Shown here: piece after piece, positions 26,106 to 33,906 of the stretch
Numbering within the stretch: the stretch's first letter is position 1
Layout of the letters: every line of letters starts with the position of its first letter
Assembly (NCBI RefSeq): GCF_000373105.1
Contig: NZ_KB890480.1
Span: 56,970 to 120,969 of the forward strand
Source: Neolewinella persica DSM 23188
GTDB lineage: Bacteria > Bacteroidota > Bacteroidia > Chitinophagales > Saprospiraceae
Direction of reading: 5' to 3'
Length of the DNA: 64,000 bases
Translations under genes and position numbers: made by a program
The notes under the pieces: generated by a model
Database searches by the model: none
What the model was told of the DNA's origin: nothing
Seen by the model: the letters and a program-made list of their open reading frames with translations, nothing else

Positions 26106-27227
26106 TTAGTTACTCAGCATTACGGGCATCACCAGCATCATGATCTCCTGCCCGCCGGCTTGTTCCGTTGGTAAAAGGATACCCGCACGGGTAGCCGTGC
26201 TCATTTCAAGTTTTATTTCTTCACCCTCCAGCACGCCGAGCATCTCCACGAGGAATTTGGCGTTAAAACCGATCGTGAGTGGATCACCGTTGTAGCTACA
26301 GGCCAGTTGCTCCGTTGCTTCGTTGCTAAAGTCGAGGTCCTGGGCCGAAACGGTCAGTGAGCCATCCGAAATAGTCAGGATGACCTGGTTGGTTGTTTTA
26401 TTGGCATAGATCACGATCCGCTTGAGGCTCTGCTGTAAGTCAGTACGACTGATGAGCAGCTCATTGGGGTTGTCTACGGGAATAACCGCGTTGTAGTCAG
26501 GGTAGCGCGCGTCGATCAGGCGGCAAGCCAGCTTACTTTCTCCGAAGTTGAAAAAGGCATTTGCTTTATCGAAAGAGACGGTTACTTGTTCGTCGGTAGA
26601 AGGCAGGGCACCCTTCAATAGATTCAACGCCTTTTTGGGGATAATGAAGCTGCTGGAGACCTCTCCGGTAATGTCACTCAGGCTGTACTTTACCAGCTTG
26701 TGCGCATCGGTGGCGACCATGACGAGCTTGCTGAAGTCTACCTGGAAATAGACGCCGGTCATTGCCGGACGAAGTTCGTCAGTAGACGTCGCAAAAAGGG
26801 TCTTGGTGATGCCTTCCTGCAGGGCGAGGGCGGAGACGCTGATCTCGTCGGCATCGTCGGTCGGGTGAGGAATGTCGGGGTAATCCTCCCCATTTTCGCC
26901 CGCCAGTTTATAAGAACCGTAGGCGGAGGTGATTTTGATGCCGTAATTGTCTTCATCGACCGAGAAAGTAATCGGCTGCTGGGGCAATGCCTTGAGCGTA
27001 TCGATCAGGATGCGGGCGGGAACCGCTACCGTTCCGTTTCCGTCAGCGTTCACCTCCAGCGAGGTGGTTACGCTGGTTTCCAGGTCCGTTGCCGATATCG
27101 TCAACTGATTGCCTTCAATGGAGAAGAGAAAGTCTTCAAGAATGGGCAATACCGGATTGGAGCTGATGGCACCGCCGGCTAGGGTGAGCTTTTTTTGCAG
27201 ATCGGAGGAGGAAACACTGAATTTCAT
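26106..27227 (-). CDS. dnaN: DNA polymerase III sliding clamp (beta subunit)
   Basis: The ring-shaped processivity factor that tethers DNA polymerase III and many other replication and repair proteins. The 373 residues hold the three clamp folds. Recognisable parts are the N-terminal GGAISSNPVLPILEDFLF, the ATDAHKLVKYS and CRLIDARYPDYNAVIP segments, and the C-terminal MMLVMPVMLSN, close to the usual MPMRL hydrophobic-pocket end. dnaA and gyrB are not adjacent, as is usual in Bacteroidota, so this does not mark the origin. Confidence 0.97.
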   Translation of the reverse strand: MKFSVSSSDLQKKLTLAGGAISSNPVLPILEDFLFSIEGNQLTISATDLETSVTTSLEVNADGNGTVAVPARILIDTLKALPQQPITFSVDEDNYGIKITSAYGSYKLAGENGEDYPDIPHPTDDADEISVSALALQEGITKTLFATSTDELRPAMTGVYFQVDFSKLVMVATDAHKLVKYSLSDITGEVSSSFIIPKKALNLLKGALPSTDEQVTVSFDKANAFFNFGESKLACRLIDARYPDYNAVIPVDNPNELLISRTDLQQSLKRIVIYANKTTNQVILTISDGSLTVSAQDLDFSNEATEQLACSYNGDPLTIGFNAKFLVEMLGVLEGEEIKLEMSTATRAGILLPTEQAGGQEIMMLVMPVMLSN

Positions 27228-27246
27228 GTGGGTATCGGACTTTGGG

Positions 27247-27254
27247 CAAACTTA
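27247..27254 (-). promoter_or_regulatory. -7 box (TAAGTTTG) of dnaN
   Basis: A minus-strand TAnnTTTG match 20 bp before the dnaN ATG. Confidence 0.6.
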
Positions 27255-27368
27255 CGGTTTTAGTTCGTTAGTCTGTTAGTAGACTAAGGGCTTAGTTCTC
27301 CCCCAGGTTCTCCACAATGGGTGGAAATTGAAAATATTGGCACATATGGTCGGTTTTATCGTGAATTT

Positions 27369-27385
27369 GGCGCGGCCGCAGGTGC
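27369..27385 (-). repeat. Dispersed 18-mer, copy 7
   Basis: Minus-strand GCACCTGCGGCCGCGCC, the left end of the hairpin element 27369-27561. Confidence 0.85.
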
Positions 27386-27543
27386 AGGGGGAAGTACAAA
27401 AAGCAAGGGCGAGTGGGCTCTGCCCTGAGAAAAAAGCGCAGCTTTTTATAAATGTACGGTAGCAATAAACGCTTCTCGGGGCAGCGCCCACGCGCCCTTT
27501 AGGCACTTGGGATAGCCCTTTCTTTGTTTTTAAGCCTAATATC

Positions 27544-27561
27544 GCACCTGCGGCCCCGCCC
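27544..27561 (+). repeat. Dispersed 18-mer, copy 8
   Basis: GCACCTGCGGCCCCGCCC, followed by AAA; 36 bp upstream of the TlpA-like start codon. Confidence 0.85.
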
Positions 27562-27597
27562 AAACAATCACTACCGGCCTAAATACGTTTATCAGCC

Positions 27598-28161
27598 ATG
27601 CGAATTCTTACCCCTCTGTTATTGTATTGCCTACTCTTCGTCGCCTGCCAGAATGCTCCTGAAGGAACAGCGGATGCTAAAGGCACTGCTCCCGAAAAAG
27701 ATGGCGTCGCAACCCTGCTGACACCCAACCGGGACACCCTGCCCTACCCGGTGTACACCAGTTTCGATGAGGTGGCACCATTATTCGAACAAGTCGGGGA
27801 CGACGAAACGCTGGTCATCAATTTCTGGGCTACCTGGTGCCAACCCTGCGTAGAAGAGTTGCCCTACTTCGAGCAGTTGGCCCGCGAAACGGACGTCCGC
27901 ATCGTAATGGTCAGCCTGGATTTCAAGAAAGATGTTGCTACCAAGCTGAAGAAATTCGTGGAGGAGCGACAGATGAAACTACCCGTGATCGCCCTTGCGG
28001 ATGGTGACTATAATGCCTGGATCGATCGTGTCGATCCGTCATGGGGCGGCGCCATCCCCGTCACCCTGATTCTCCGGGGTAACGAGCGCCGTTTCCACGA
28101 TACTAAATTTGATGACTACGATGAGCTGCGCACTGCCGTAGCCGCTGTTTCCCCTTCTTAA
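27598..28161 (+). CDS. TlpA-like thioredoxin-fold lipoprotein
   Basis: A 187-residue periplasmic disulfide reductase of the TlpA/ResA type. The signal peptide has lipobox LLFVAC (Cys at about 17). The active site is WATWCQPC (Cys at about 83 and 86), followed by VEELPYFEQLA. The cis-proline region reads GGAIPVTLIL. It probably reduces cytochrome c or other exported thiols. The following thioredoxin-fold gene begins a few bases later, so the pair is an operon. Confidence 0.92.
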   Translation: MRILTPLLLYCLLFVACQNAPEGTADAKGTAPEKDGVATLLTPNRDTLPYPVYTSFDEVAPLFEQVGDDETLVINFWATWCQPCVEELPYFEQLARETDVRIVMVSLDFKKDVATKLKKFVEERQMKLPVIALADGDYNAWIDRVDPSWGGAIPVTLILRGNERRFHDTKFDDYDELRTAVAAVSPS

Positions 28162-28179
28162 ACCAAAATGTACTTAAAG

Positions 28180-28848
28180 ATGAAAATTATTCTTCAATTT
28201 ACCTTCCTTACGCTCCTCCTTTGCTTCACGGCCTGCGGCGATGCCCCCATCAGCGAAGCCAGCGAAACTCAAAAAGAAGTCGCGGAAGTTGATGCTGCCC
28301 CCATGGGCCTGAACATCGGCGACGTTGCCCCCGACTTTTCTCTGACCGGAACCGACGGTATGACCCACAGCCTGGCGGCCACCAAAGCCGCTGGAGGTGC
28401 TGCCCCCAAAGGCTATATCGTAACCTTCACCTGCAATACCTGCCCCTACGCCAAAATGTATGAGGCCAGGTTGATTGCACTCCACGAAAAAATGGCAGCC
28501 CTCGGTTACCCGGTAGTTGCCATTCAACCCAATGATGTAATGAAAAAGCCGGGAGATAATATGGCTGCCATGCAGGCAAGAGCGAAAGATAAAGGGTACG
28601 GATTTGCTTATTTGCTCGATGCCGAGCAGTCCGTATACCCTGTCTACGGTGCCTCCAAAACACCGGAGGTCTACCTGCTTGATGCTAACCGCGTACTTCA
28701 GTATCACGGCGCCATTGATGACAATGCGCAGGATGCGGATGCGGTGACGGAGCGCTACGTGGAGCAGGCCGTAGCTGCGCTGGAAGCTGGCTCTACACCT
28801 GATCCTACTTCGGTGAAGGCGATTGGGTGTTCGATTAAGGCAAAATAG
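28180..28848 (+). CDS. Thioredoxin-fold redoxin lipoprotein (AhpC/TSA type)
   Basis: A 222-residue exported redoxin. The signal peptide with lipobox LLCFTAC favours the ATG at 28180 over the one at 28168. The domain starts GDVAPDFSLTGTDG. The active-site region FTCNTCPYAKMYEARL carries two Cys separated by two residues and matches the thioredoxin family proteins with a TCPYAK motif. The conserved cis-Pro reads KTPEVYLLD. It may protect envelope proteins from peroxide or recycle thiols with the TlpA-like protein just upstream. Confidence 0.88.
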   Translation: MKIILQFTFLTLLLCFTACGDAPISEASETQKEVAEVDAAPMGLNIGDVAPDFSLTGTDGMTHSLAATKAAGGAAPKGYIVTFTCNTCPYAKMYEARLIALHEKMAALGYPVVAIQPNDVMKKPGDNMAAMQARAKDKGYGFAYLLDAEQSVYPVYGASKTPEVYLLDANRVLQYHGAIDDNAQDADAVTERYVEQAVAALEAGSTPDPTSVKAIGCSIKAK

Positions 28849-29156
28849 GTAGGAAGGCCCATTGAATATAGATTGCGCTAACCAACGAAAACGAGGGGCT
28901 GCGCTTGATCCTGCGGATCTGCGCTGACCCCTCGCTACGATAGGCGGCCCTCCGGGCCTGACCGGGAATGCTCGCTACCGCTCGTTACGACTGCCGTCGT
29001 TGAGGCGGTTGTTTGCTAAATTATCCGACGATCTGCTCTCCGCTTCGTTCTATGTGACCACGCATTAATAACTCAGCCTTACGCTGAAAACCTGAAACTG
29101 AGGGGCCAGGCCTGACCTAAATAGTCGGCATGGCCCCTTGCTTATAATGACCCGAA
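28849..29156. other. Intergenic region with two hairpins
   Basis: No gene is seen. A long stem (CGAGGGG...CCCCTCG, about 28889-28936) and a second (GAGGGGCCAGGCC...GGCATGGCCCCTT, about 29099-29139) lie here. Core-like words (ATGCTCGCTACCGCTCG) resemble the centres of the word-repeat palindromes. Confidence 0.5.
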
Positions 29157-29852
29157 ATGCGTCTATCGATATGGTTGTTCTTACTTCTTCCCTGTTGGCT
29201 AGCTGCCCAGGAACTCAGTGTGGAACAGGACATTGCCCTCACCGTCAGGAACTACCAGGAGAAAGCATCTTCTGCTAAGAAGGCAGAGAACTGGGGGGAG
29301 GTTGGTAAATGGATAGATCTTGCCTACGCAACCGTGATGAACGCAAGGGTAAAGCCGGTGTACCTGGAGGATCAACACGGAGAACTTTGGAACCTCGGCG
29401 TTTTGAACCAGCCCTTTGTGGTTCACGGAATTGCTAATTTCTCGGGCGGTCTGAGCGAAATGAAGATAGCGGCCGCAAACGTGGTCGCCGAAGAAAACGC
29501 CACCAGACTCATGACTTTTCTACTGATGCCTACTCCGGTAAACGCCCGGGACAGTCAGCGTTTGGCCAGCATCAGCGACAAGATCGTAGTGGTGTTTATG
29601 GAGATGGTGGAGGTGGAAGACCGCAAGGCGGACGATGCCCGTTTGCTTAGTTTACTCAATAGTTTTCCGATCACCTACTGCATTCGAGCGAACCGTGAGA
29701 TCGTGGGGATTCATATCGGCACGATGGCAGCAGGCCCCAAAAGGGAAAATATTCCGGCGAGAACCAAGGAAGAAGCACACAAAAGCAACCTGAAGGAGCT
29801 GCGCAAAGATGTGCGGGCGCTGCTACGTGGAAAGAGGATCAAGCGGTATTAA
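29157..29852 (+). CDS. Hypothetical secreted protein
   Basis: A 231-residue protein with a clear signal peptide (MRLSIWLFLLLPCWLAAQ). I do not recognise it. The mature protein looks alpha/beta, with a basic C-terminus (RALLRGKRIKRY). Its last four bases overlap the end of the convergent GntR gene, so there is no room for a separate terminator. Confidence 0.7.
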   Translation: MRLSIWLFLLLPCWLAAQELSVEQDIALTVRNYQEKASSAKKAENWGEVGKWIDLAYATVMNARVKPVYLEDQHGELWNLGVLNQPFVVHGIANFSGGLSEMKIAAANVVAEENATRLMTFLLMPTPVNARDSQRLASISDKIVVVFMEMVEVEDRKADDARLLSLLNSFPITYCIRANREIVGIHIGTMAAGPKRENIPARTKEEAHKSNLKELRKDVRALLRGKRIKRY

Positions 29853-30466
29853 TCCGGCAAAAGTAGTCGCCCACTGGCCTCGATATGCCCGCGCATCCGC
29901 CGCTCGGCCATGGGCCCGTCTCCGGCGGCAATGGCCTCAATAATAGACCGGTGTTCGGGTAAAGTATCCTTAGGTGTTCGTAGCAGACCCGCCTGAAAGG
30001 CCGTCAGGTGAATATTGGTCAGCAGTTCCAGGCGGTTGATAACTGCATTTCCGGAATACTTCATGATTAGTTGGTGGAACTGCCGGTCAGCACGAGCGTA
30101 GGCTTCCAGGTCTGAGTTGTCGTTGACAAAGGGCGCAAAACAATCCCGAAGCGCAGAAATTTCTTCGGGGGTAGCGCGCTCCGCCGCCAAGCGGGCGGAA
30201 AGTCCTTCGATGACGGCACGGCACTGAAAAACATCGCGGATCTCCGTAGCGGCGAGTTGTTTAACGTACATCCCCCGGCGGGGGATGCTTTCTACCAATA
30301 GTTCAGTCTCCAGTCGTTGTAATACTTTGAGCAATGGGCTGCGGCTGACGCCCAGTTCCGCCGCCAGCTTCTCCTGCACCAGTTTCTGGCCCGGTACAAG
30401 TTCCTGATCCAGAATCATTCTTTTTACAGTGAGGTACAGTCGATCTACCAACTCGAGGTGCTCCAT
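29849..30466 (-). CDS. GntR family transcriptional regulator, FCD (FadR) type
   Basis: A 206-residue DNA-binding repressor or activator. The winged helix (about 8-70) shows LVQEKLAAELGVSRSPLLKVLQRLE as the helix-turn-helix. The FCD effector domain (about 80-200) has the DRQFHQLIMKYSGN segment and later conserved His residues that bind a metal and a small carboxylic acid in this family. The gene is divergent from the acid-sugar operon at 30625. A 16-bp palindrome between them (30487-30502) is the likely operator. The ATG at 30466 is preferred over the GTG at 30472. Confidence 0.9.
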   Translation of the reverse strand: MEHLELVDRLYLTVKRMILDQELVPGQKLVQEKLAAELGVSRSPLLKVLQRLETELLVESIPRRGMYVKQLAATEIRDVFQCRAVIEGLSARLAAERATPEEISALRDCFAPFVNDNSDLEAYARADRQFHQLIMKYSGNAVINRLELLTNIHLTAFQAGLLRTPKDTLPEHRSIIEAIAAGDGPMAERRMRGHIEASGRLLLPD

Positions 30467-30486
30467 GCGCACAAAGTAGGGAATTC

Positions 30487-30502
30487 ATTTTGAATTCAAA
30501 AT
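30487..30502. promoter_or_regulatory. Candidate GntR operator palindrome
   Basis: A perfect 16-bp palindrome ATTTTGAATTCAAAAT lies 20 bp before the GntR gene and 120 bp before the divergent operon. Half-site copies (GAATTC, AATTCAAAA) flank it on both sides. Confidence 0.6.
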
Positions 30503-30516
30503 TCAAAAGACTATCA

Positions 30517-30630
30517 TTGCAGGCGAGTGGTCAAGTTGTCGGGTTATCGGTTGTCAGGTTATCGACATCCTGATAACCGATAACCCGACAACTCAACAAC
30601 CCGATAACTTGAAAACCCGACAACTTGAAA
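30517..30630. repeat. Word-repeat palindrome E7, carrying a start codon
   Basis: GTTGTCGGGTTATCGG / GTTATCG on the left is matched by CGATAACCCGACAAC words repeated on the right. The TTG used as start codon of the next gene is part of the repeated word AACTTGAAAAC. Confidence 0.85.
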
Positions 30631-31680
30631 ACTTACAAAATTGCCGCTGTCAATGGAGACGGTGTCGGCCATGAAATCGTCCCTGCAGGGATGCAGATAA
30701 TTGAAGCCGCAGCCAAAAAGCACGGCTTTAAGGTCGAATCAGAGACCTTACTATACGGTGCTGGCCACTACTTGAAGCACGGCGCCTTTTTGCCAGATGA
30801 CGGCCTGGAGAAACTACAAGAGTTCGATGCCGTACTTTTTGGAGCGGTGGGCCTGCCGGAGGTAGATGATCGGCTACCGTTTAAGGACTTTACTAATTTG
30901 GTGCGTACGGCCTTTAAGCAGTACGTCAATTACCGGCCGGTCAAACTCTTTGATGGCCTGAAGAGTCCGCTGCGTAATAAGGGGCAGGAGGACATCGATT
31001 TCGTGATCATCCGGGAGAATAACGAAGGCGAGTTTGTCCAGAGTGGCCGGACGATGTACGGTGACACACCTGAAGGATTTGCGATAGACACCAATATTTT
31101 CACCAAGGTGGGGACCCGACGGATTGCCAAGTACGCCTTCGAGCTGGCGCGGAAGCGCCGGAAGCACGTGACGAACGTGACGAAGTCAAACACGATGATC
31201 CATACCCTCACGCTGTGGGACAATACCATCGAAGAAGTTGCTGCCGACTACCCCGATGTGGAATACCGCAAAATGTACATCGATGCCGCTTCGGCCAACT
31301 TTGTCCTTCACCCCGAGTATTTCGACGTGGTGCTGACGACCAATATGCTCGGTGACATCCTCTCTGATCTCGGCGGTGCCATCATGGGAAGCCTCGGCCT
31401 GGGGGGTAGTGGAAACATCTGTCCGGAGCGTAACTTTCCGTCCATGTTTGAACCCATCCACGGTTCTGCGCCCGACATTATGGGGCAGAATAAGGCTAAT
31501 CCGATTGGGCAATTCTGGTCGGCGGCCCTGCTTCTGGATCACCTGGGAGAAAAGGAGGCTGCGGCCGACATCATGAAGGCCATTAATAAGGTTACGGCCT
31601 CGGGAACGCTGACGGCGGAACTTGGCGGGACGGCTACAACAACCGAGATTACTGCGGCGGCATTAACAGCTTTAGCGTAG
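30625..31680 (+). CDS. Tartrate/isopropylmalate dehydrogenase-family oxidative decarboxylase
   Basis: A 351-residue NAD-dependent beta-decarboxylating dehydrogenase, closest in appearance to tartrate or D-malate dehydrogenase (TtuC/DmlA). It starts GDGVGHEIVPAG. The substrate region has RENNEGEFVQSG and the family lysine VTKSNTM. The metal-binding DVVLTTNMLGDILSDLGG and adenine-loop EPIHGSAPDIMGQNKANP motifs are intact. The only in-frame start is TTG inside palindrome E7, because a stop codon lies five codons upstream. With the DUF1537 kinase downstream, it may oxidise a four-carbon acid (or its phosphate) and release CO2. Confidence 0.85.
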   Translation: MKTYKIAAVNGDGVGHEIVPAGMQIIEAAAKKHGFKVESETLLYGAGHYLKHGAFLPDDGLEKLQEFDAVLFGAVGLPEVDDRLPFKDFTNLVRTAFKQYVNYRPVKLFDGLKSPLRNKGQEDIDFVIIRENNEGEFVQSGRTMYGDTPEGFAIDTNIFTKVGTRRIAKYAFELARKRRKHVTNVTKSNTMIHTLTLWDNTIEEVAADYPDVEYRKMYIDAASANFVLHPEYFDVVLTTNMLGDILSDLGGAIMGSLGLGGSGNICPERNFPSMFEPIHGSAPDIMGQNKANPIGQFWSAALLLDHLGEKEAAADIMKAINKVTASGTLTAELGGTATTTEITAAALTALA

Positions 31681-31684
31681 CGGT

Positions 31685-31740
31685 GACCTGCAACCTGCAA
31701 CCTGCAACTTGCAACCTGTAACTTGCAACCTGTAACTTGA
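31685..31740. repeat. Degenerate (TGCAACC)n tract
   Basis: Imperfect repeats of TGCAACC/TGTAACT fill the gap between the dehydrogenase stop and the cyclase start. This is the same word as in the tract at 1-95. Confidence 0.85.
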
Positions 31741-31743
31741 ACC

Positions 31744-32400
31744 ATGATCAACTTCCAAAACTACCACCTACACGACCTAACCCACACCTATACCGAGGAC
31801 ATGCCAGGCGTAAGCTGGGAGCAGGCGCGGACGCGGGTGAAAGATGGTTGGAATGCAAGGTGGCTCAAACTCTATTCTCACGTAGGAACCCACATGGACG
31901 CTCCCCGCCACTTCGATGTCAACGACGGTGGTATCGAAGATTTTACCCCGGAGCAACTGACGGGCCGTGCTTGGGTACTGAAAGTGCCGGTCACGGAATA
32001 CCAGGCCGTTTTGGGCACCGATATCCTGGCACCCATCGGTGCCCGTTGGCAGGCGGGCGACAGCCTGCTGCTCCATACCGGCTGGGATGAGCACCTAAAA
32101 GGGGATTACGATCGCTTCCGCGACGGCCTACCCCGCATCAGTGTGGAGTTGGCCCACTGGTGCGTCGCCAACGACGTCAAAATGCTGGGGGTGGAGCCCC
32201 CCTCGGTCGCCGACGTCAATAACCTGGAGGAAGTTACCGAAATTCACGAGATCCTACTCTCCGGAGGCGTCATCATCATCGAAGGGCTCACCAACCTGAG
32301 TAATATTAAACGGGAGCTGGTGGACTTGATCGCTTTGCCGCTGAAAATTGCGCAGGGAGACGGCGCGCCCGCCCGGGTGATTGCTTTGGAGGAAAAGTAA
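31744..32400 (+). CDS. Cyclase family protein (kynurenine formamidase-like fold)
   Basis: A 218-residue metal-dependent hydrolase or isomerase of the cyclase family (PF04199). The defining metal motif is present as HVGTHMDAPRHF (about residues 41-52). The C-terminal half has GVEPPSVAD and HEILLSGGVIIIEGLTNL, both typical. In the acid-sugar operon it may open a lactone or isomerise an acid intermediate. Kynurenine formamidase itself is unlikely here, as no tryptophan catabolism genes are near. Confidence 0.88.
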   Translation: MINFQNYHLHDLTHTYTEDMPGVSWEQARTRVKDGWNARWLKLYSHVGTHMDAPRHFDVNDGGIEDFTPEQLTGRAWVLKVPVTEYQAVLGTDILAPIGARWQAGDSLLLHTGWDEHLKGDYDRFRDGLPRISVELAHWCVANDVKMLGVEPPSVADVNNLEEVTEIHEILLSGGVIIIEGLTNLSNIKRELVDLIALPLKIAQGDGAPARVIALEEK

Positions 32401-32422
32401 AGGGGCTCCCGATCCCACCGCG

Positions 32423-32497
32423 AATTAAATTTTCATCCGATGTGTCGAGCCAGACGCGCAGCGGATGTTGCGAGCCCATCGGATGTATAATTTAATT
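32423..32497. repeat. Palindrome between cyclase and kinase genes
   Basis: AATTAAATTTTCATCCGATG faces CATCGGATGTATAATTTAATT in inverted orientation, with a GACGCGCAGCGGATGTTGCGAG core. It resembles the word-repeat palindromes in layout, with its own AT-rich word. Confidence 0.75.
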
Positions 32498-32511
32498 GTC
32501 AAACTAAACTA

Positions 32512-33906
32512 ATGGATTTACCCGTACTAGACTTTGCCAAAACTATGGCCTCTCTGCCCGCCCAACAGCCGAAGGCTGGGCTGGATGAGGCCATCAGGCA
32601 AGCTTTGTTTAGCCGGTACAATGTAGTGATTGTGTTGGATGATGATCCGACGGGAACCCAAACAGTTTATGATGTTCCGGTGATTACCGAACTAACGGAG
32701 GTGGCGATTGTGGCCGAAATCGAAAGGCAAACGCCCTTATTCTACGTCCTGACAAATTCTCGTGCTTTGCCCGGCCAAGATGCCAACGGTACGGCGTACT
32801 CCGTGGGCGAGAAAATCGGTCAGACCTGTAAAGAGGCCGGCAAAAGACCATTAGTGATCATTCGAGGAGACTCAACCTTGAGGGGGCACTTCCCCAACGA
32901 AGACGAATGGCTCACGACAGGCCTGCAGCTAAGAGATGCACGCTACTTTTTCATCCCCGCTTTCTTCGAGGGTGGTCGCTATACCATTAATGATGTGCAT
33001 TACGTCAGGGAGGGGGGGAAGCTCGTCCCGGCTGGGCAAACGCCCTTCGCAAAAGACGGTAGCTTTGGCTATCGAGCCTCCAACCTGACATCGTGGATAG
33101 AGGAAAAAACGGAAGGTATTGTCCAGAAGGAAGAGGTCACCAGCCTAAATATCTCTGAACTAAGGGCACCAGCACCCTTGGCGCTGAAACGAAAACTTGA
33201 ATCCATTGCTCCGGGAGCACACTGCATCATCAATGCTACCGACTACACCGATCTTAAAAGAGCGGCTTTGGCAATCCTTCGTTTTGCCGAGCATCCCCAA
33301 TTCCGCACCTCCGCCTCCTTCATAAAAGCCCTACTGGGCCAACCCGATCGCCCATTGCTGAAAATCAAAGCAAAAGAGGGTAGGGGTGGCCTGATCATCG
33401 TTGGCTCCCATGTGCCGAAAACTACGGCGCAGCTGAAGCACCTTCTGGTGCACAACCAACTAAGCGAATACGAAGTCGACGTTCCTGCCTTGCTCTCCAA
33501 CGGACCTCCCCTTGCACCCCGCGATCTCGCCCAAAAAATTTCCGAAGCATATACCGAGGGTAAGACATGTGTAATATACACCAGCCGTGACGTCATCACC
33601 ACCAAAGGCGCCGTGGCCAATCTGAATATTGCCGCCACCGTTTCTGGCTACCTGGAAGCCGTGGTGGCCGCCCTTCCCGAAGCACCATCCTACCTCCTGA
33701 CGAAAGGTGGCATCACCTCCAGCCGCATCGCCACCGAAGCCCTCGGGGTGAAGCGGGCAATGGTGCTGGGCCAGGTCCAGCCCGGCGTCCCAACCTGGGA
33801 GCTGGGCCCGGAGAGTAAGTTCCCAGGCATGCCCTTCATCATCTTCCCCGGTAATGTTGGTGGGGAAGGCAGCCTAAGTCTCATTCTGCAAAATACCATC
33901 ATATGA
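32512..33906 (+). CDS. Four-carbon acid sugar kinase (DUF1537 family)
   Basis: A 464-residue ATP-dependent kinase of the OtnK/DtnK family, which phosphorylates D-threonate, D-erythronate or similar C4 acid sugars. The N-terminal sugar-binding domain shows VLDDDPTGTQTV and RGDSTLRGHFPNE. The C-terminal nucleotide-binding domain shows TKGGITSSRIATEALG and PGMPFIIFPGNVGG. It overlaps the MFS gene by ATGA, so it is translationally coupled to it. This is the best marker for the substrate class of the operon. Confidence 0.93.
   Translation: MDLPVLDFAKTMASLPAQQPKAGLDEAIRQALFSRYNVVIVLDDDPTGTQTVYDVPVITELTEVAIVAEIERQTPLFYVLTNSRALPGQDANGTAYSVGEKIGQTCKEAGKRPLVIIRGDSTLRGHFPNEDEWLTTGLQLRDARYFFIPAFFEGGRYTINDVHYVREGGKLVPAGQTPFAKDGSFGYRASNLTSWIEEKTEGIVQKEEVTSLNISELRAPAPLALKRKLESIAPGAHCIINATDYTDLKRAALAILRFAEHPQFRTSASFIKALLGQPDRPLLKIKAKEGRGGLIIVGSHVPKTTAQLKHLLVHNQLSEYEVDVPALLSNGPPLAPRDLAQKISEAYTEGKTCVIYTSRDVITTKGAVANLNIAATVSGYLEAVVAALPEAPSYLLTKGGITSSRIATEALGVKRAMVLGQVQPGVPTWELGPESKFPGMPFIIFPGNVGGEGSLSLILQNTII

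Larger units (their letters stand above)
27369..27561. repeat. MITE-like hairpin element with 18-mer ends
   Basis: About 193 bp bounded by opposed copies of the 18-mer. An inner inverted repeat (GGGCTCTGCCCTGAGAA against TTCTCGGGGCAGCGCCC) and a short one (AAGCGC/GCGTTT region) are nested inside. No gene lies within. The layout is like a miniature inverted-repeat element. Confidence 0.65.
27228..27597. other. Intergenic region upstream of dnaN and a TlpA-like gene
   Basis: No gene is supported. It is filled by the dnaN promoter and a hairpin element bounded by two opposed 18-mers (27369-27561). Confidence 0.7.

Noticed and set aside
26106-27227. dnaN as a sign of the replication origin
   Set aside because: dnaA, gyrB, recF and DnaA-box clusters are absent around it, and dnaN is commonly separate from the origin in Bacteroidota.
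27276-27563. Small minus-strand open frame starting in an 18-mer
   Set aside because: It lies wholly within the hairpin element and reads as low-complexity, with no family resemblance.
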